DNA of 64,000 nt from Winogradskyella tangerina (GCF_003260205.1 NZ_QERF01000007.1:211349-275348), one strand, 5' to 3'. Shown: positions 17,686 through 26,695, counted from the first letter of the stretch. Notes: a model not told the origin generated them from the sequence alone. Made by a program: numbers and translations.

Positions 17686-17710
17686 ATATACTAACTATCT
17701 AATAACTAAA

Positions 17711-19288
17711 ATGGACACTAACACAATTTTATATATTGTTGGCGCAGTGGTATTTGGATTAATACTAGGCTATGTTATCGCTAAGGCCCTCGAAAAAGGT
17801 AAAGCATCGAAACTCATAGCAAACGCCGAAAGTGAATCTAAATCAATACTAAAGCAGGCTAAAGTAGACGCAGAATCACTAAAAAAAGATAAAATACTTC
17901 AAGCGAAGGAAAAATTTATTGAACTTAAAGCCGAGCACGAAAAGGTCATTTTATCTCGCGATAAGAAAATGGCTGAAGCCGAAAAGCGAATCAGAGATAA
18001 AGAATCTCAAGTTTCTAACGAATTAGCGAAAGCGAAGAAATCTAATCAGTCACTCGACGATAAAATTAAGGACTACAACTTCAGACTAGAATTCCTTGAG
18101 AAGAAAAAAGTTGAAGTAGAAAAAGCACATAAAAGTCAGATTCAGCAGTTAGAGGTCATCTCGCAATTATCAGCCGAAGAGGCTAAAGAACAATTGGTAG
18201 AATCTCTTAAAGAGGAGGCTAAAACAGATGCCATGGCTTTTGTTCAAGACCGATTAGAAGAGGCAAAATTAACAGCGCAGCAAGAAGCTAAAAAGATCAT
18301 CATAAATACCATCCAAAGAATAGGAACAGAGGAGGCTATAGATAATTGTGTTTCTGTTTTTAATATTGAATCTGATGATGTTAAAGGTAGAATCATTGGT
18401 CGTGAAGGTCGAAATATTAGAGCCATCGAATCTGCAACTGGCGTTGAAATTATTGTAGATGATACACCTGAAGCAATCATCTTATCTTGTTTCGATTCTG
18501 TTAGACGTGAAATAGCACGCTTATCGTTACACCGTTTGGTTACTGATGGTAGAATTCATCCTGCACGTATTGAAGAAGTGGTTAGAAAAACAACCAAACA
18601 AATAGAGCAGGAGATTATTGAAGTTGGAAAACGCACAGTAATAGATCTTGGTATTCATGGGTTACACCCAGAGTTAATTAAGATGGTTGGTAGAATGAAA
18701 TACCGCTCATCGTACGGACAAAACCTATTACAGCACTCTCGTGAAGTGGCCAAACTTTGCGGCGTTATGGCAGCAGAACTCGGGTTAAATCCGAAATTGG
18801 CAAAGCGCGCTGGTTTATTACACGATATTGGAAAAGTACCATCTTCGGAATCGGATGTAGAAACTCCTCACGCAATTCTTGGTATGCAATGGGCTGAAAA
18901 ACATGGTGAAAAACCAGAAGTTTGCAATGCCATCGGAGCACACCATGATGAGATTGAAATGACTACGCTTTTATCACCGATCATTCAAGTTTGTGATGCG
19001 ATTTCTGGTGCAAGACCAGGTGCAAGACGTCAGGTATTAGATTCTTATATTCAGCGTCTAAAAGATCTTGAAGATGTTGCCTTCGGATTCAACGGTGTGA
19101 AAAAGGCCTATGCCATACAAGCGGGTAGAGAATTACGAGTGATCGTTGAAAGTGAAAAGGTTTCGGACGATAAAGCAGCGAGTCTATCTTTCGAGATCTC
19201 TCAGAAAATTCAAACCGATATGACCTATCCTGGTCAGGTGAAAGTTACAGTAATTAGAGAAACACGCGCTGTAAATATTGCGAAATAG
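17711..19288 (+). CDS. rny: Ribonuclease Y
   Basis: Membrane-anchored endoribonuclease of 525 residues that initiates mRNA decay. Seen: an N-terminal transmembrane helix (about residues 5-25), a long charged coiled coil (30-200), a KH domain with [15 protein letters not shown] near residue 230, and an HD domain with the metal motif H-D-I-G-K-V near residue 370. Length fits the family. Transcription could come from the zapA operon promoter past the 6S terminator or from its own promoter; I see no clear TAnnTTTG box in the 25 bp before it. Confidence 0.93.
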   Translation: MDTNTILYIVGAVVFGLILGYVIAKALEKGKASKLIANAESESKSILKQAKVDAESLKKDKILQAKEKFIELKAEHEKVILSRDKKMAEAEKRIRDKESQVSNELAKAKKSNQSLDDKIKDYNFRLEFLEKKKVEVEKAHKSQIQQLEVISQLSAEEAKEQLVESLKEEAKTDAMAFVQDRLEEAKLTAQQEAKKIIINTIQRIGTEEAIDNCVSVFNIESDDVKGRIIGREGRNIRAIESATGVEIIVDDTPEAIILSCFDSVRREIARLSLHRLVTDGRIHPARIEEVVRKTTKQIEQEIIEVGKRTVIDLGIHGLHPELIKMVGRMKYRSSYGQNLLQHSREVAKLCGVMAAELGLNPKLAKRAGLLHDIGKVPSSESDVETPHAILGMQWAEKHGEKPEVCNAIGAHHDEIEMTTLLSPIIQVCDAISGARPGARRQVLDSYIQRLKDLEDVAFGFNGVKKAYAIQAGRELRVIVESEKVSDDKAASLSFEISQKIQTDMTYPGQVKVTVIRETRAVNIAK

Positions 19289-19290
19289 TG

Positions 19291-19370
19291 TACAGTATTC
19301 AGTATTCAGTGTAAAATGTCTAGTAAAAAGTATATAGTGTTTACTGATTACTGAACACTGGATACTGATT
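19291..19370. repeat. Inverted/tandem CAGT-type repeat between convergent rny and xerD
   Basis: The 13-mer at 19300-19312 (CAGTATTCAGTGT) pairs with 19355-19367 (ACACTGGATACTG) with one G-T wobble; each arm is flanked by further partial copies of a CAGTxTTCAGT unit (19293-19303, 19344-19354). The element fills the gap between the two convergent genes and may act as a bidirectional terminator. It looks like a dispersed intergenic repeat rather than unique sequence. Confidence 0.5.
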
Positions 19371-19387
19371 ACTTATTAAAGACTGAG

Positions 19388-20296
19388 CTATTTCCTTGGA
19401 TGGAATTTATTGAGAACATCGCTTAGGTACGAACGATCTACATGCATATAAACTTCTGTAGTGGTAATACTTTCGTGTCCTAGCATCATTTGAATGGCTC
19501 TCAGGTCGGCGCCATTTTCTAATAGGTGAGTTGCGAATGAATGTCTGAAGGTGTGGGGAGATACGCTTTTTTTCAATCCTGATTTTTCAACTAGTTTTTT
19601 AATGATCGTGAAAATCATAGCTCTAGTAAGTTGTTTTCCTTTGTAATTAAGAAACAAAATATCTTTAGAACTAGTTTCGATATCAATATGATTTCTAATG
19701 TCTATCCAGATATTGATATAGCGTTGTGTGGTATCACCAATTGGCACAAAACGCTGTTTATTGCCTTTACCAGTAACCTTTATAAATCCCTCTTCAAAAA
19801 ATAAGTCTGAAATTTTCAGATCTATTAGTTCGCTTACACGCAATCCACAGCTATACAAGGTTTCAATTATGGCTCTATTACGCTCCCCAAGATTAACCCC
19901 ATTATATTCATAACTGAGATCGATAGTTTGAATTAAAAGATCTATATCAGCCACAGAAAGGGTGTCGGGTAATTTTCTACCAATCTTTGGAGACTCAATC
20001 AAATCCATTGGATTTGTGTTACGGTAATTCTCAAACACTAGGTAATCAAAGAAATTCCTTAATCCTGAAATTATACGACCTTGAGACCTTGGTTTAATTG
20101 ATTTAGATATGGTATAGATGAACTGTTTAATGTGTTCATGAGTAATGTCTAAAGGGGAGTAGCCTAAACTATTCTCTTCAAGATAATTAATCAATTTTTT
20201 AATGTCGTAGCTGTAATTCTCAATAGAATTATGGGAAAGACCACGCTCAATTTTGAGATAGTGCTGATAATCATTTAAAGCATTGGACCAATTCAT
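19388..20296 (-). CDS. xerD: Site-specific tyrosine recombinase XerD
   Basis: A 302-residue tyrosine recombinase. The SAM-like N-terminal DNA-binding domain covers about residues 1-90; the catalytic domain has all expected residues: R in S-C-G-L-R-V-S-E-L, K in G-K-G-N-K-Q-R, H-x-x-R in P-H-T-F-R-H-S-F-A, H in L-G-H-E-S-I, and the nucleophile Y in E-V-Y-M-H-V. I choose the ATG at 20296 (M-N-W-S-N); the frame is open four codons further. Its length and lone chromosomal position fit chromosome-dimer resolution rather than a mobile element. No dif site was recognised here. Confidence 0.88.
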   Translation of the reverse strand: MNWSNALNDYQHYLKIERGLSHNSIENYSYDIKKLINYLEENSLGYSPLDITHEHIKQFIYTISKSIKPRSQGRIISGLRNFFDYLVFENYRNTNPMDLIESPKIGRKLPDTLSVADIDLLIQTIDLSYEYNGVNLGERNRAIIETLYSCGLRVSELIDLKISDLFFEEGFIKVTGKGNKQRFVPIGDTTQRYINIWIDIRNHIDIETSSKDILFLNYKGKQLTRAMIFTIIKKLVEKSGLKKSVSPHTFRHSFATHLLENGADLRAIQMMLGHESITTTEVYMHVDRSYLSDVLNKFHPRK

Positions 20297-20513
20297 GTAG
20301 AAAAACACTCATAAACGCTCAAATGTAATAAAATGACTACGTATTTCATCGAATTTTCTAAAAATAATGTTAATAACGTAATTTTTAAATATTTGATTAT
20401 CAATAATTTAAAAATTTATGTTTACAAAATTGTTAATAACTGCACTAAGAAACTTTATTATTTCAAAAAAAAGGCTTTAGTTTGTACTAATCAATTTTAA
20501 AACTTAAAAAATT

Positions 20514-20999
20514 ATGAGAAAATTATTTTTTGCTGCATTCGCAGTTTTAGCTTTTGCTTCAGTAAGTGCTCAAGGTCAATTTAAAGCTGGTATTAGTGGT
20601 GCTTTACCAATCGGTGACGCTGGTGATTTATCAACTTTAGGAATTGTAGTTGAAGCTAATTACTTATTTGAAGTATCTGAAAGTTTTCATGCTGGCCCAA
20701 CTGTCGGAATAGGTCACTATTTTGGTGATGAAGTCGCTGGTTTTGAAATCGATGACGCTACTTTCTTACCAATTGGTGCAGCTGGACGTTTCGGTGTTTC
20801 TGAGGATTTCACTTTAGGTGCTGACTTAGGATACGGTATCGGAATTGCTCCTGATGGAAACGATGGTGGATTCTATTACTCACCACGTGCACAGTACAGC
20901 GTTTCTGAATCAATTGATATAGTATTAGCTTACCGCGGAGTTAGCCTTGATGGTGGTTCTTGGGATTCTATTTCTTTAGGTGTAGAGTTCGGACTGTAA
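20514..20999 (+). CDS. Small outer-membrane beta-barrel protein, paralogue A
   Basis: A 161-residue exported protein: signal peptide (M-R-K-L-F-F-A-A-F-A-V-L-A-F-A-S-V-S-A), then about eight alternating amphipathic strands (F-K-A-G-I-S-G-A-L-P-I-G-D-A-G-D ... V-L-A-Y-R-G-V-S-L-D-G-G-S-W-D) and a C-terminal strand ending G-V-E-F-G-L. This is the OmpW/PorT-like small-barrel layout. It is closely similar along its whole length to the gene at 21847-22332. It has its own terminator (21021-21048) and lies after a 205-bp AT-rich gap. Function unknown. Confidence 0.8.
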   Translation: MRKLFFAAFAVLAFASVSAQGQFKAGISGALPIGDAGDLSTLGIVVEANYLFEVSESFHAGPTVGIGHYFGDEVAGFEIDDATFLPIGAAGRFGVSEDFTLGADLGYGIGIAPDGNDGGFYYSPRAQYSVSESIDIVLAYRGVSLDGGSWDSISLGVEFGL

Positions 21000-21020
21000 C
21001 CAATAATCATATACAATATT

Positions 21021-21048
21021 AAAGAGGCGATTTTCGCCTCTTTTTTTT
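21021..21048 (+). terminator. Rho-independent terminator after barrel paralogue A
   Basis: Perfect 7-bp stem GAGGCGA (21024-21030) / TCGCCTC (21034-21040), TTT loop, eight-T run. Confidence 0.9.
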
Positions 21049-21093
21049 GTCAAAAATTTCGATAAATGCCTTCAAAAATTAACATTTTAATTC

Positions 21094-21123
21094 TTGAAAT
21101 AGGTCATCATATTCCTACATTTG
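21094..21123 (+). promoter_or_regulatory. Promoter of the 187-residue barrel gene
   Basis: TTG (21094-21096), 19-nt spacer, TACATTTG (21116-21123), a perfect TAnnTTTG match, 27 bp before the ATG. Confidence 0.65.
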
Positions 21124-21150
21124 ATATTCAATTAATCTCAAAACTTAAAA

Positions 21151-21714
21151 ATGAAAAAAACACTATTTGTTGCTATTCTTATAGCATGTTTTACACTTAA
21201 CAGTTATGCGCAAGACGATAACGATTCTAAACAAAGTAACTTAGCAATTAAGGCTGGTTATACATCATTTATTGCTAAAGTAAAGGTGGATGGTGCATCA
21301 GGTTCAGATAATGTTTCTGGTTTTTACGTTGGCTTAACCAGTGAAATTGAGGTCTCTGATAAATTCGATTTTCAACCTGAATTACTTTTCGCTAACTACA
21401 GTCAAGATGGAGAGAGTAGTAGTATCTTATTTTTGCCATTATTAATGAAGTTTAACGCCAATAATGAATTGGGGATCTATGCAGGTCCACAATTAGACTA
21501 CTTATTAAATGAAGAAGATGCTGAAGGTCTTAATAGATTAGGTATAGGATTGTCTATTGGAGCATCTTATGACATTTCGGAAGACATCTTTATCGATACA
21601 CGTTATACCTTCGGAATTTCTGACAGATTGGATGGCGATCTAGTTGGGTTTGAAGGATTTGATGTAAAGACCAGATTTAACTTCTTTCAAGTTGGTTTAG
21701 GGTATCGATTTTAA
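21151..21714 (+). CDS. Outer-membrane beta-barrel protein (PorT/OMP_b-brl type)
   Basis: A 187-residue exported protein: signal peptide (T-L-F-V-A-I-L-I-A-C-F-T-L-N-S-Y-A), an acidic linker, then strands with the family landmarks I-K-A-G-Y-T, G-F-Y-V-G-L, F-Q-P-E-L-L-F, Y-A-G-P-Q-L-D-Y-L-L and a final F-Q-V-G-L-G-Y-R-F. The motifs are those of the flavobacterial outer-membrane beta-barrel domain family (eight strands). Its own promoter and terminator make it a single-gene unit. Function unknown. Confidence 0.82.
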   Translation: MKKTLFVAILIACFTLNSYAQDDNDSKQSNLAIKAGYTSFIAKVKVDGASGSDNVSGFYVGLTSEIEVSDKFDFQPELLFANYSQDGESSSILFLPLLMKFNANNELGIYAGPQLDYLLNEEDAEGLNRLGIGLSIGASYDISEDIFIDTRYTFGISDRLDGDLVGFEGFDVKTRFNFFQVGLGYRF

Positions 21715-21736
21715 ATTTTAAAACGAACATTAAATT

Positions 21737-21766
21737 AAAACCGAAGTCTTAAACTTCGGTTTTTTT
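21737..21766 (+). terminator. Rho-independent terminator
   Basis: CCGAAGT (21741-21747) pairs with ACTTCGG (21753-21759), five-base loop, seven-T run. Ends the barrel gene at 21151-21714. Confidence 0.88.
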
Positions 21767-21793
21767 ATTATCTTTTACTGATAATTGTCATGA

Positions 21794-21821
21794 TTGGTGT
21801 TTCAATTATGACCTAGATTTG
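21794..21821 (+). promoter_or_regulatory. Promoter of barrel paralogue B
   Basis: TTG (21794-21796), 17-nt spacer and TAGATTTG (21814-21821), 25 bp before the ATG. The spacer is at the short end of the known range. Confidence 0.55.
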
Positions 21822-21846
21822 CAACTATTAACCAAAATTTCATTAT

Positions 21847-22332
21847 ATGAAAAAATTATTTTTAGCTGTATTTGCAGTATTCGCTTTTGCCTCAGTAAAC
21901 GCCCAAGGTCAGTTTAGAGCTGGTATTAGTGGTGGTTTACCAATTGGAGACGCCGGTGATTTAGCAACGTTTGCTATTGCCGTAGATTTAGGGTATTTAT
22001 TCGAAATATCTGATGAATTTGATGCTGGTGTAGCTACTGGCTACTCTCATTCTTTTGGTGATGAGATTAATGGTTTTGATATTGACGATGTGCAATTTAT
22101 TCCTATAGCGGCTTCTGGTCGTTTTGAGGTTGCTCCTGATTTTACATTAGGTGCAGACTTGGGTTATGCTATCGGAATTGGTGATAATAATGATGGAGGA
22201 TTCTATTATTCACCACGCGTTCAGTATAGCGTTTCAGAAGCTATTGATATCGTTGCAGCCTACAGAGGTGTGAGCGTAGATGGAGGCTCTTGGGATATCA
22301 TAAGCGCAGGTATAGAATTCGGAATTGATTAA
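21847..22332 (+). CDS. Small outer-membrane beta-barrel protein, paralogue B
   Basis: A 161-residue exported barrel protein, the same length as the gene at 20514-20999 and alike throughout: both share the signal peptide pattern, G-I-S-G-x-L-P-I-G-D-A-G-D-L, D-F-T-L-G-A-D-L-G-Y, G-F-Y-Y-S-P-R-x-Q-Y-S-V-S-E and V-D-G-G-S-W-D. The two genes are separated by an unrelated-subfamily barrel gene, which suggests an old duplication. Own promoter and terminator. Function unknown. Confidence 0.8.
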   Translation: MKKLFLAVFAVFAFASVNAQGQFRAGISGGLPIGDAGDLATFAIAVDLGYLFEISDEFDAGVATGYSHSFGDEINGFDIDDVQFIPIAASGRFEVAPDFTLGADLGYAIGIGDNNDGGFYYSPRVQYSVSEAIDIVAAYRGVSVDGGSWDIISAGIEFGID

Positions 22333-22353
22333 TTCTGAATTAAATTAAATAAG

Positions 22354-22382
22354 AAAAAGGAAGCATTCAGCTTCCTTTTTTT
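22354..22382 (+). terminator. Rho-independent terminator after barrel paralogue B
   Basis: GGAAGC (22359-22364) / GCTTCC (22370-22375) flanked by five A and seven T; lies between this gene and aroQ. Confidence 0.85.
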
Positions 22383-22409
22383 ATGGGCTTAATTTAATAT
22401 CTTTACTCT

Positions 22410-22829
22410 ATGAAGCAACTGATCATAATTAACGGCCCAAATTTAAATCTGCTTGGTAAGCGCGAACCTGAAGTTTACGGAACTCAAACCTTTGAAGAAT
22501 ACCTTGAAGTGCTAAAATCAAAGTTTCATAATGTTACTATAGATTACTACCAATCTAATATTGAAGGCGAATTAATTGATAAAATACAAGAAGTCGGATT
22601 TATTTACGATGGAATTATTTTAAATGCTGCTGCCTATACGCATACTTCGGTAGGAATTGGTGATGCCATAAAAGCAATAGACACACCAGTAGTTGAAGTA
22701 CATATTTCTAATACATATGCCAGAGAAGAATTTAGACACCATTCTTACTTATCTCCAAATGCAAAAGGAGTGATTCTAGGGTTTGGACTCAAAAGTTATG
22801 ATCTGGCCGTTGAAAGTTTCCTTTATTAA
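22410..22829 (+). CDS. aroQ: Type II 3-dehydroquinate dehydratase
   Basis: A 139-residue cytosolic enzyme of the shikimate pathway that dehydrates 3-dehydroquinate to 3-dehydroshikimate. Family landmarks: N-G-P-N-L-N-L-L-G-K-R-E-P near the N-terminus with the catalytic tyrosine in E-V-Y-G, Q-S-N-I-E-G-E, I-L-N-A-A-A-Y-T-H-T-S, and V-E-V-H-I-S-N with its catalytic histidine. Full length. It is embedded among beta-barrel genes, with the next barrel gene only 2 bp downstream, so aroQ may drive that gene. Confidence 0.93.
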   Translation: MKQLIIINGPNLNLLGKREPEVYGTQTFEEYLEVLKSKFHNVTIDYYQSNIEGELIDKIQEVGFIYDGIILNAAAYTHTSVGIGDAIKAIDTPVVEVHISNTYAREEFRHHSYLSPNAKGVILGFGLKSYDLAVESFLY

Positions 22830-22831
22830 GT

Positions 22832-23305
22832 ATGAAAAGTATTCTAAGTGTTTTAATCTTTTGTTTTTTAAGCAATTTTATCATTGCTCAAACTGAATTT
22901 GGTGTTAAAGGGGGACTAAACTTTACGTTTTTTAAAGTGAACGAAGGAGACTTCGGAACCAATCCAGATACTGAAATAGGCTATTATGGTGGTGTTTTTG
23001 TTGATTTCCCAATAGATAATGGGTTTCATATTCAGCCTGAAGTACTCTATAAGGGTATTGGAGATTTTAGATTTATTAATGCTCCTATTTATTTAAAATA
23101 CGACATATACAATTCAGTTCATATTTTAGTTGGACCAAGTTTGAATTATTTCTTCGACTTTTTTTCAAACAAATTCAAGGTACGCGCCGACCTAAGTTTA
23201 GACTATGATTTTACGTCTAAGGTGAGCATGCATATGAAATATACTATTGGTTTCGAAGAGCTCTCTCCCAATGTCTTATTTCTAGGATTAGGTTATCGCA
23301 TTTAA
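22832..23305 (+). CDS. Outer-membrane beta-barrel protein downstream of aroQ
   Basis: A 157-residue exported protein: signal peptide (I-L-S-V-L-I-F-C-F-L-S-N-F-I-I-A), then F-G-V-K-G-G-L-N-F-T, Y-Y-G-G-V-F-V, I-Q-P-E-V-L-Y, I-L-V-G-P-S-L-N-Y and the terminal F-L-G-L-G-Y-R-I. It belongs to the same eight-stranded barrel family as its neighbours. It starts 2 bp after the aroQ stop, so it is probably expressed from the aroQ transcript despite the lack of a functional link. Confidence 0.8.
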   Translation: MKSILSVLIFCFLSNFIIAQTEFGVKGGLNFTFFKVNEGDFGTNPDTEIGYYGGVFVDFPIDNGFHIQPEVLYKGIGDFRFINAPIYLKYDIYNSVHILVGPSLNYFFDFFSNKFKVRADLSLDYDFTSKVSMHMKYTIGFEELSPNVLFLGLGYRI

Positions 23306-23438
23306 TTGGTTTATCCTAAAAAATTAAGAGTTTTTACATTCTATTAACCTAAGCTTTCGAATTGATTGTGATTTGATTGTGATTAATTAACATTCTGCCG
23401 TAGTAGGTTTGTTTCATTAATTCTAACAACAATCAATC

Positions 23439-23984
23439 ATGAAAACCATTTTATCAGTAGTAATGCTTGCACTAACTTTAAGTAGTATCGGTGCGCAAGA
23501 AGGAACAAAGACGGAAGAATCAAAATTCGACTTCGGAATTAGAGCAGGGTATAACACTTATTTCTTGAATACTTCAGGCCAAAACCCAACCGGTAGTGGG
23601 TATTATGGAGGTATATTTTTAGAATCAGAGTTGACTAAAAAATGGGCCTTGCAGATCGAAGCAAACTATAACTACTCAGGATCTTCAACCTTACAGCTTC
23701 CTGTTTTATTAAAATATAAAATCTCAAAAAAGTTTGAACTCTTTGCTGGTCCTCAGTTAGATTTTTCTTTTGAACAACAAAACCTAAATGAAGAATCTCG
23801 GAATAAACGTTGGGGGATGTCATTTCTTATTGGAGCACAGTACAATATCAATTCACATTGGTTTATTGATGCCAGATATACGCATGGATTAACCAATCAA
23901 TTTCCGGTTTTTCAAGGGTTTGGAGTAAATCCGATTTATGAAAAACGACATGCCTTTAATTTTGGAATAGGATATAAGTTCTAA
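23439..23984 (+). CDS. Outer-membrane beta-barrel protein, fifth in the cluster
   Basis: A 181-residue exported protein with a signal peptide (M-K-T-I-L-S-V-V-M-L-A-L-T-L-S-S-I-G-A) and the same barrel landmarks: F-G-I-R-A-G-Y-N-T-Y, G-Y-Y-G-G-I-F-L, L-F-A-G-P-Q-L-D-F-S-F and F-N-F-G-I-G-Y-K-F. A 133-bp gap with repeated GATTGTGATT words precedes it, and a TAGGTTTG box at 23404-23411 lacks a well-spaced -33 element. Function unknown. Confidence 0.8.
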   Translation: MKTILSVVMLALTLSSIGAQEGTKTEESKFDFGIRAGYNTYFLNTSGQNPTGSGYYGGIFLESELTKKWALQIEANYNYSGSSTLQLPVLLKYKISKKFELFAGPQLDFSFEQQNLNEESRNKRWGMSFLIGAQYNINSHWFIDARYTHGLTNQFPVFQGFGVNPIYEKRHAFNFGIGYKF

Positions 23985-24024
23985 TAAAAAAAAGCGATTC
24001 AAACTCAATTGAATCGCTTTTCTA
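23985..24024. terminator. Bidirectional terminator between barrel gene and lpd
   Basis: A 10-bp perfect stem, AAAGCGATTC (23991-24000) with GAATCGCTTT (24011-24020), with A-runs on the left and T-runs on the right, serves both convergent genes. Confidence 0.85.
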
Positions 24025-24040
24025 TATTTTTTAAATAATT

Positions 24041-25417
24041 CTATAAATGAATCACTTCGTCATAAGCATCGGCAACGGCTTCCATAACAGCTTCACTCAT
24101 GGTTGGGTGAGGATGTACTGCTTTTAAAACCTCGAGACCAGTAGTTTCAAGTTTTCTGCCTAAAACGGCTTCTGCGATCATATCCGTAACTCCTGCACCG
24201 ATCATATGGCATCCTAACCACTCGCCGTATTTAGCATCGAAGATAACTTTGACAAAACCTTCTTTATTTCCACCAGCACTCGCCTTACCAGAAGCAGAGA
24301 ATGGGAATTTACCAACTTTAATATCGAAGCCTTGTTCTTTAGCTTGAGCTTCAGTTAAACCTACGCTAGCAACCTCAGGTGAACAATAGGTACATCCAGG
24401 GATGTTACCATAGTCTAACGCTTCCACATGATGTCCGGCTATTTTTTCAACACACAATATACCTTCAGCTGATGCCACGTGAGCAAGAGCTTGCCCCGGC
24501 GTAACATCTCCAATGGCATAATAACCAGGAATATTGGTTTGGTAATAGTCATTCACTAAGATCTTATCTCTGTCTACTGCTATTCCAACATCTTCTAAAC
24601 CAATATTTTCGATATTAGATTTAATACCCACAGCAGATAATAATATATCAGCTTCTAATACTTCTTCACCTTTCTTAGTTTTTACGGTTGCTTTAACACC
24701 TTTACCAGATGTATCTACAGAAGTAACCTCGGCAGAAGTCATTATTTTAATTCCAGATTTTTTGAAGCTACGCTCTAATTGCTTAGAAACCTCGTCATCC
24801 TCAACAGGAACGATCTTTGGCATGTACTCAACGATGGTAACTTCTGTCCCCATTGAGTTGTAGAAGTAAGCGAACTCTACGCCAATTGCACCAGAGCCAA
24901 CCACGATCATTTTCTTTGGTTGTTTATCTAGAGTCATTGCTTGTCTGTATCCAATCACCTTTTTACCATCTTGTGGCAAACTAGGTAATTCACGAGAGCG
25001 TGCTCCTGTAGCAATTATGATATGATCAGCGCTATATTCGGTACCATCAACGTCAACTTTCTTTCCGGGCTTTACCTTACCAAATCCTTCAATAACATCA
25101 ATTTTGTTCTTTTTCATTAAGAACTTTACACCATTACTCATGCCATCAGCAACGCCTCTACTACGTTTTACAACAGCATCAAAATCGTGTTCAGCATCCT
25201 TCACTTTTAAACCATAATCTTCAGCATGTTTCAAATATTCGAACACCTGTGCAGATTTCAAAAGCGCTTTTGTTGGGATACAGCCCCAGTTCAAACATAC
25301 GCCACCAAGACTTTCTTTTTCTATAATGGCGGTTTTAAATCCTAATTGAGATGCTCTAATAGCTGTAACATAGCCACCAGGACCACTTCCTAAAACTATA
25401 ATATCGTATTTACTCAT
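24041..25417 (-). CDS. lpdA: Dihydrolipoyl dehydrogenase
   Basis: FAD/NAD flavoprotein of 458 residues, the E3 component of 2-oxoacid dehydrogenase complexes and the glycine cleavage system. Seen: N-terminal FAD motif G-S-G-P-G-G-Y, the redox-active disulfide G-G-V-C-L-N-W-G-C-I-P-T-K, the NAD motif V-G-S-G-A-I-G-V-E-F near residue 175, A-I-G-D-V at the second FAD site, and the C-terminal H-P-H-P-T-M-S-E base motif. Full length, transcribed alone. A TACTTTTG box (minus strand, 25449-25456) lies about 32 bp upstream, without a clear -33 element. Confidence 0.93.
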   Translation of the reverse strand: MSKYDIIVLGSGPGGYVTAIRASQLGFKTAIIEKESLGGVCLNWGCIPTKALLKSAQVFEYLKHAEDYGLKVKDAEHDFDAVVKRSRGVADGMSNGVKFLMKKNKIDVIEGFGKVKPGKKVDVDGTEYSADHIIIATGARSRELPSLPQDGKKVIGYRQAMTLDKQPKKMIVVGSGAIGVEFAYFYNSMGTEVTIVEYMPKIVPVEDDEVSKQLERSFKKSGIKIMTSAEVTSVDTSGKGVKATVKTKKGEEVLEADILLSAVGIKSNIENIGLEDVGIAVDRDKILVNDYYQTNIPGYYAIGDVTPGQALAHVASAEGILCVEKIAGHHVEALDYGNIPGCTYCSPEVASVGLTEAQAKEQGFDIKVGKFPFSASGKASAGGNKEGFVKVIFDAKYGEWLGCHMIGAGVTDMIAEAVLGRKLETTGLEVLKAVHPHPTMSEAVMEAVADAYDEVIHL

Positions 25418-25547
25418 GAGTAATTTTTTAGTTGAAAATTTGAGAGTACAAAAGTAACAAATTCCGAATAGATTTTTGAAGGCTTCAACACGAAATATAA
25501 GTGTAAGAGGAGCAGAGAATTAGCATCTGATAGCTTGAAACTTTAAT

Positions 25548-26099
25548 CTAAAGGTCATCCGTAAAATGTCTCTTGCCCTTATCTTTTGAAAACTTTTCAG
25601 AATTATAGTCTTTAGATTTTCCCTTCGGAATAGATAAAGACGACCACGCGCTACCCTTAATGAGTTTGCCTAAAAACACAATTTGCCCAGTATGATATGC
25701 GTAATGCATCATTTGCCTATTGATGGCTTCAATGACCGTATGCCCTTGATTTCTGATGTAAATTATGCGCTCTAGATCTTTTTCTGAAAGTGGTTTTAGT
25801 GCATTAAATAAACAAGCCCAACCAGTATTCCATGAGGTAAGGATATCCTCCTTAGTATTATAAGTGTCTATGAATTCACCATCTCTGTGGCGCCATTCTT
25901 TTTCACCATCTTCGGTTAAAAAGTTTGTCCAGCGACTTAACATATTACCAACCATGTGCTTTACAATGATTGCTATAGAGTTTGAATCATCTGCAAACTC
26001 TTTTTTGAGTTCGTCAAAGGTCAGCTGGGCCATGGTTTTATCACCAAGGCTTTTGTAATATTCAAATTGTTTTAATACACTTTCTAGGTAACTATTCAT
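25548..26099 (-). CDS. DUF1572 / DinB-superfamily protein
   Basis: A 183-residue cytosolic four-helix protein starting M-N-S-Y-L-E-S-V at the ATG at 26099. Three histidines in DinB-like positions (I-V-K-H-M-V-G-N-M; G-H-T-V-I-E-A-I; M-M-H-Y-A-Y-H-T-G-Q-I) could form a metal site. I call it DUF1572 from the S-I-A-I-I-V-K-H-M-V-G-N and H-Y-A-Y-H-T-G-Q motifs. It overlaps the msrB stop by 8 bp, so the two are co-transcribed. Reaction unknown; the C-terminal 30 residues are lysine-rich. Confidence 0.8.
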   Translation of the reverse strand: MNSYLESVLKQFEYYKSLGDKTMAQLTFDELKKEFADDSNSIAIIVKHMVGNMLSRWTNFLTEDGEKEWRHRDGEFIDTYNTKEDILTSWNTGWACLFNALKPLSEKDLERIIYIRNQGHTVIEAINRQMMHYAYHTGQIVFLGKLIKGSAWSSLSIPKGKSKDYNSEKFSKDKGKRHFTDDL

Positions 26100-26589
26100 C
26101 TTTTTCGGTGGCGTCTGGCACAAACTTTAATGCCACGCCGTTAATGCAGTGTCGCTTACCAGTAGTAGCTCTTGGACCATCATTGAATACATGACCTAAG
26201 TGACCACCGCACGTAGCACAGTGCTCTTCGGTGCGTGCATAGCCAATTTTATAGTCTGTTGAGAAAGCTACATTCCCTTCAATTTCTTGGTCAAAACTTG
26301 GCCATCCTGTCCCTGAGTCGAACTTGTGTTCACTTTTAAATAATGGTGTGTCACATGCAGCGCAATGATAAACGCCCTTGTCGTAATTCTTATTTAATGG
26401 ACTTGAAAATGGTCGTTCGGTACCTGCCTTTCGCAATACATAATATTGATCGTCAGTTAGCAGTTCTTTCCACTCGGCTTCTGTTTTGGTAATTGGAAAG
26501 CTTTCCTTCTTCTCAGTGTCATCTTTCTGAGCAATGCCATTACAACTTAAAAGCACAGCTGCAAATACTAATAATAAATTCTTTTTCAT
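26092..26589 (-). CDS. msrB: Peptide-methionine (R)-S-oxide reductase, lipoprotein form
   Basis: Reduces methionine-R-sulfoxide in proteins. 165 residues: lipoprotein signal peptide with lipobox L-L-S-C at about residues 13-16, then the SelR/MsrB domain with zinc cysteine pairs C-A-A-C and C-A-T-C, G-T-G-W-P-S-F, and the catalytic cysteine in R-H-C-I-N-G. The signal means the enzyme acts outside the cytoplasm, likely repairing periplasmic or surface proteins. It shares an operon with the DinB-like gene and diverges from the glycogen cluster. Confidence 0.92.
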   Translation of the reverse strand: MKKNLLLVFAAVLLSCNGIAQKDDTEKKESFPITKTEAEWKELLTDDQYYVLRKAGTERPFSSPLNKNYDKGVYHCAACDTPLFKSEHKFDSGTGWPSFDQEIEGNVAFSTDYKIGYARTEEHCATCGGHLGHVFNDGPRATTGKRHCINGVALKFVPDATEKDE

Positions 26590-26695
26590 ATGGTAAAATT
26601 ACAAAAAATTGATCGCTTTCTTGGTCGTTAACATTATAAGAGAATTACAGCATGGTCAAACTTTATGTTTTTGTTAAGTAATTTGATATTATAGC

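Noticed and set aside
19388..20296. Tyrosine recombinase as sign of a mobile element
   Set aside because: Length and sequence fit housekeeping XerD; no attachment sites, tRNA target or cargo genes nearby.
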